A stretch of DNA of 64,000 nt from Pilasporangium apinafurcum (taxonomy: Eukaryota; Oomycota; Peronosporomycetes; Pythiales; Pythiaceae). Under the pieces are notes generated by a model that saw only the letters and a program-made list of their open reading frames with translations, was not told the DNA's origin and ran no database searches. Position 1 is the first letter of the stretch. Every line of letters starts with the position of its first letter. The translations under genes were made by a program, and so were the position numbers. Shown here one piece after another: positions 63,672-64,000 of the stretch. The stretch is taken from the NCBI GenBank assembly GCA_001600495.1, contig BCKE01000038.1:229223-293222 (forward strand). Direction: 5' to 3'.

Positions 63672-64000
63672 TTAATTCATCGACCCCAGCATGTCCTTCT
63701 CACGTTTCTGACGATAAAGCTCGAATTGCTCCCGATTTGTATATTGATGTAGACATTCGTTCATCGCGCGGTTCTGTTCGCGGCACCGAAACACTACCAT
63801 CAGACCTTGCTCCTTTGCACATTCAGCGAACTTTTCCGTGATGTCGCGGCACTTGGCGATGGCGATGTCATTGAGCTCCTGGCGCAGTTTCTACAAGCAT
63901 AAATAAGAGCAGCAGACATCTCACTAATGAGCACTAAGATAGACGCATGGATGTGCTGACTGATTCTGTCATTACATGTTCGGCTTGGTTGCTCCATTGC
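63672..64000 (-). CDS. CMC1: CMC1-like twin CX9C mitochondrial protein (5' end beyond the window)
   Basis: Two exons are visible, with an 85-base intron at 63891-63975. The long exon (63672-63890) encodes KLRQELNDIAIAKCRDITEK and onward to DMLGSMN. The cysteines form two CX9C pairs: C-RDITEKFAE-C and C-REQNRAMNE-C, with FRC between. CMC1-type proteins fold in the mitochondrial intermembrane space through Mia40-made disulfides and help assemble cytochrome c oxidase. The upstream exon (63976-64000) reads WSNQAEH in phase and continues past the right edge, so the start is not visible. It is convergent with the LCB1 gene. Too short for most open-frame filters, it is recognised only by the cysteine pattern and the splice site. 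Confidence 0.8.

Noticed and set aside
1-64000. Bacterial contamination, suggested by the TnpB-like relic
   Set aside because: GT..AG introns in at least nine genes, including clearly eukaryotic ones on both sides of the relic, show that this is nuclear eukaryotic DNA.
1-64000. tRNA or rRNA genes and CRISPR arrays
   Set aside because: Scanning by eye for T-arm consensus, rRNA cores and regularly spaced repeats gave nothing convincing; a tRNAscan or Infernal run would be decisive.

Overview
The window looks like nuclear DNA from an oomycete (stramenopile) with flagellate zoospores. Genes are dense and lie on both strands. Introns are short (about 64 to 110 bases) with GT..AG ends, so a prokaryotic source is excluded. 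Typical oomycete content includes a seven-helix receptor fused to a TKL kinase, secreted PAN/Apple plus CAP proteins, and cilium-linked genes such as a KATNIP homologue and a long nucleoside-diphosphate-kinase protein. The species cannot be fixed from the sequence alone.

Layout. 0-5 kb: an NDK/adenylate-kinase-like multidomain protein (minus). 5.3-8.3 kb: a tandem of RBR-type ubiquitin ligases with a decayed copy between two whole ones. 8.3-9.4 kb: an outlying member of an uncharacterised four-helix membrane protein family. 9.6-16.3 kb: a methyltransferase, an MFS sugar transporter, a receptor-kinase fusion and a BED-like zinc-finger protein. 16.5-31 kb: a reverse-transcriptase-related cellular gene of the rvt type, head to head with KATNIP, then a Cdc7/SepH/MAP3K-epsilon-like kinase with a helical-repeat tail, and a large coiled-coil protein.

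31-39.4 kb is the most unusual part: four intact paralogues and one relic of the four-helix family in direct array, interrupted by a decayed Fanzor/TnpB-like nuclease element. 39.8-42.3 kb holds two PAN-CAP secreted proteins whose 3' halves look homogenised. 44-48.5 kb is an 11-exon fusion of fatty acyl-CoA reductase with a DHAP/glycerol-phosphate acyltransferase, ending in the peroxisomal signal SKM. It joins two steps that feed ether-lipid synthesis.

48.6-64 kb: 6-phosphogluconate dehydrogenase, an unrecognised glycosylated multipass protein, a GH38 alpha-mannosidase, a Ser-rich hypothetical, a small membrane protein, serine palmitoyltransferase subunit 1, and the 3' end of a CMC1-like twin CX9C protein. 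Spliced models were built by eye from splice sites and frame continuity, so every exon edge is a prediction. No rRNA, tRNA, CRISPR array or LTR element was recognised.
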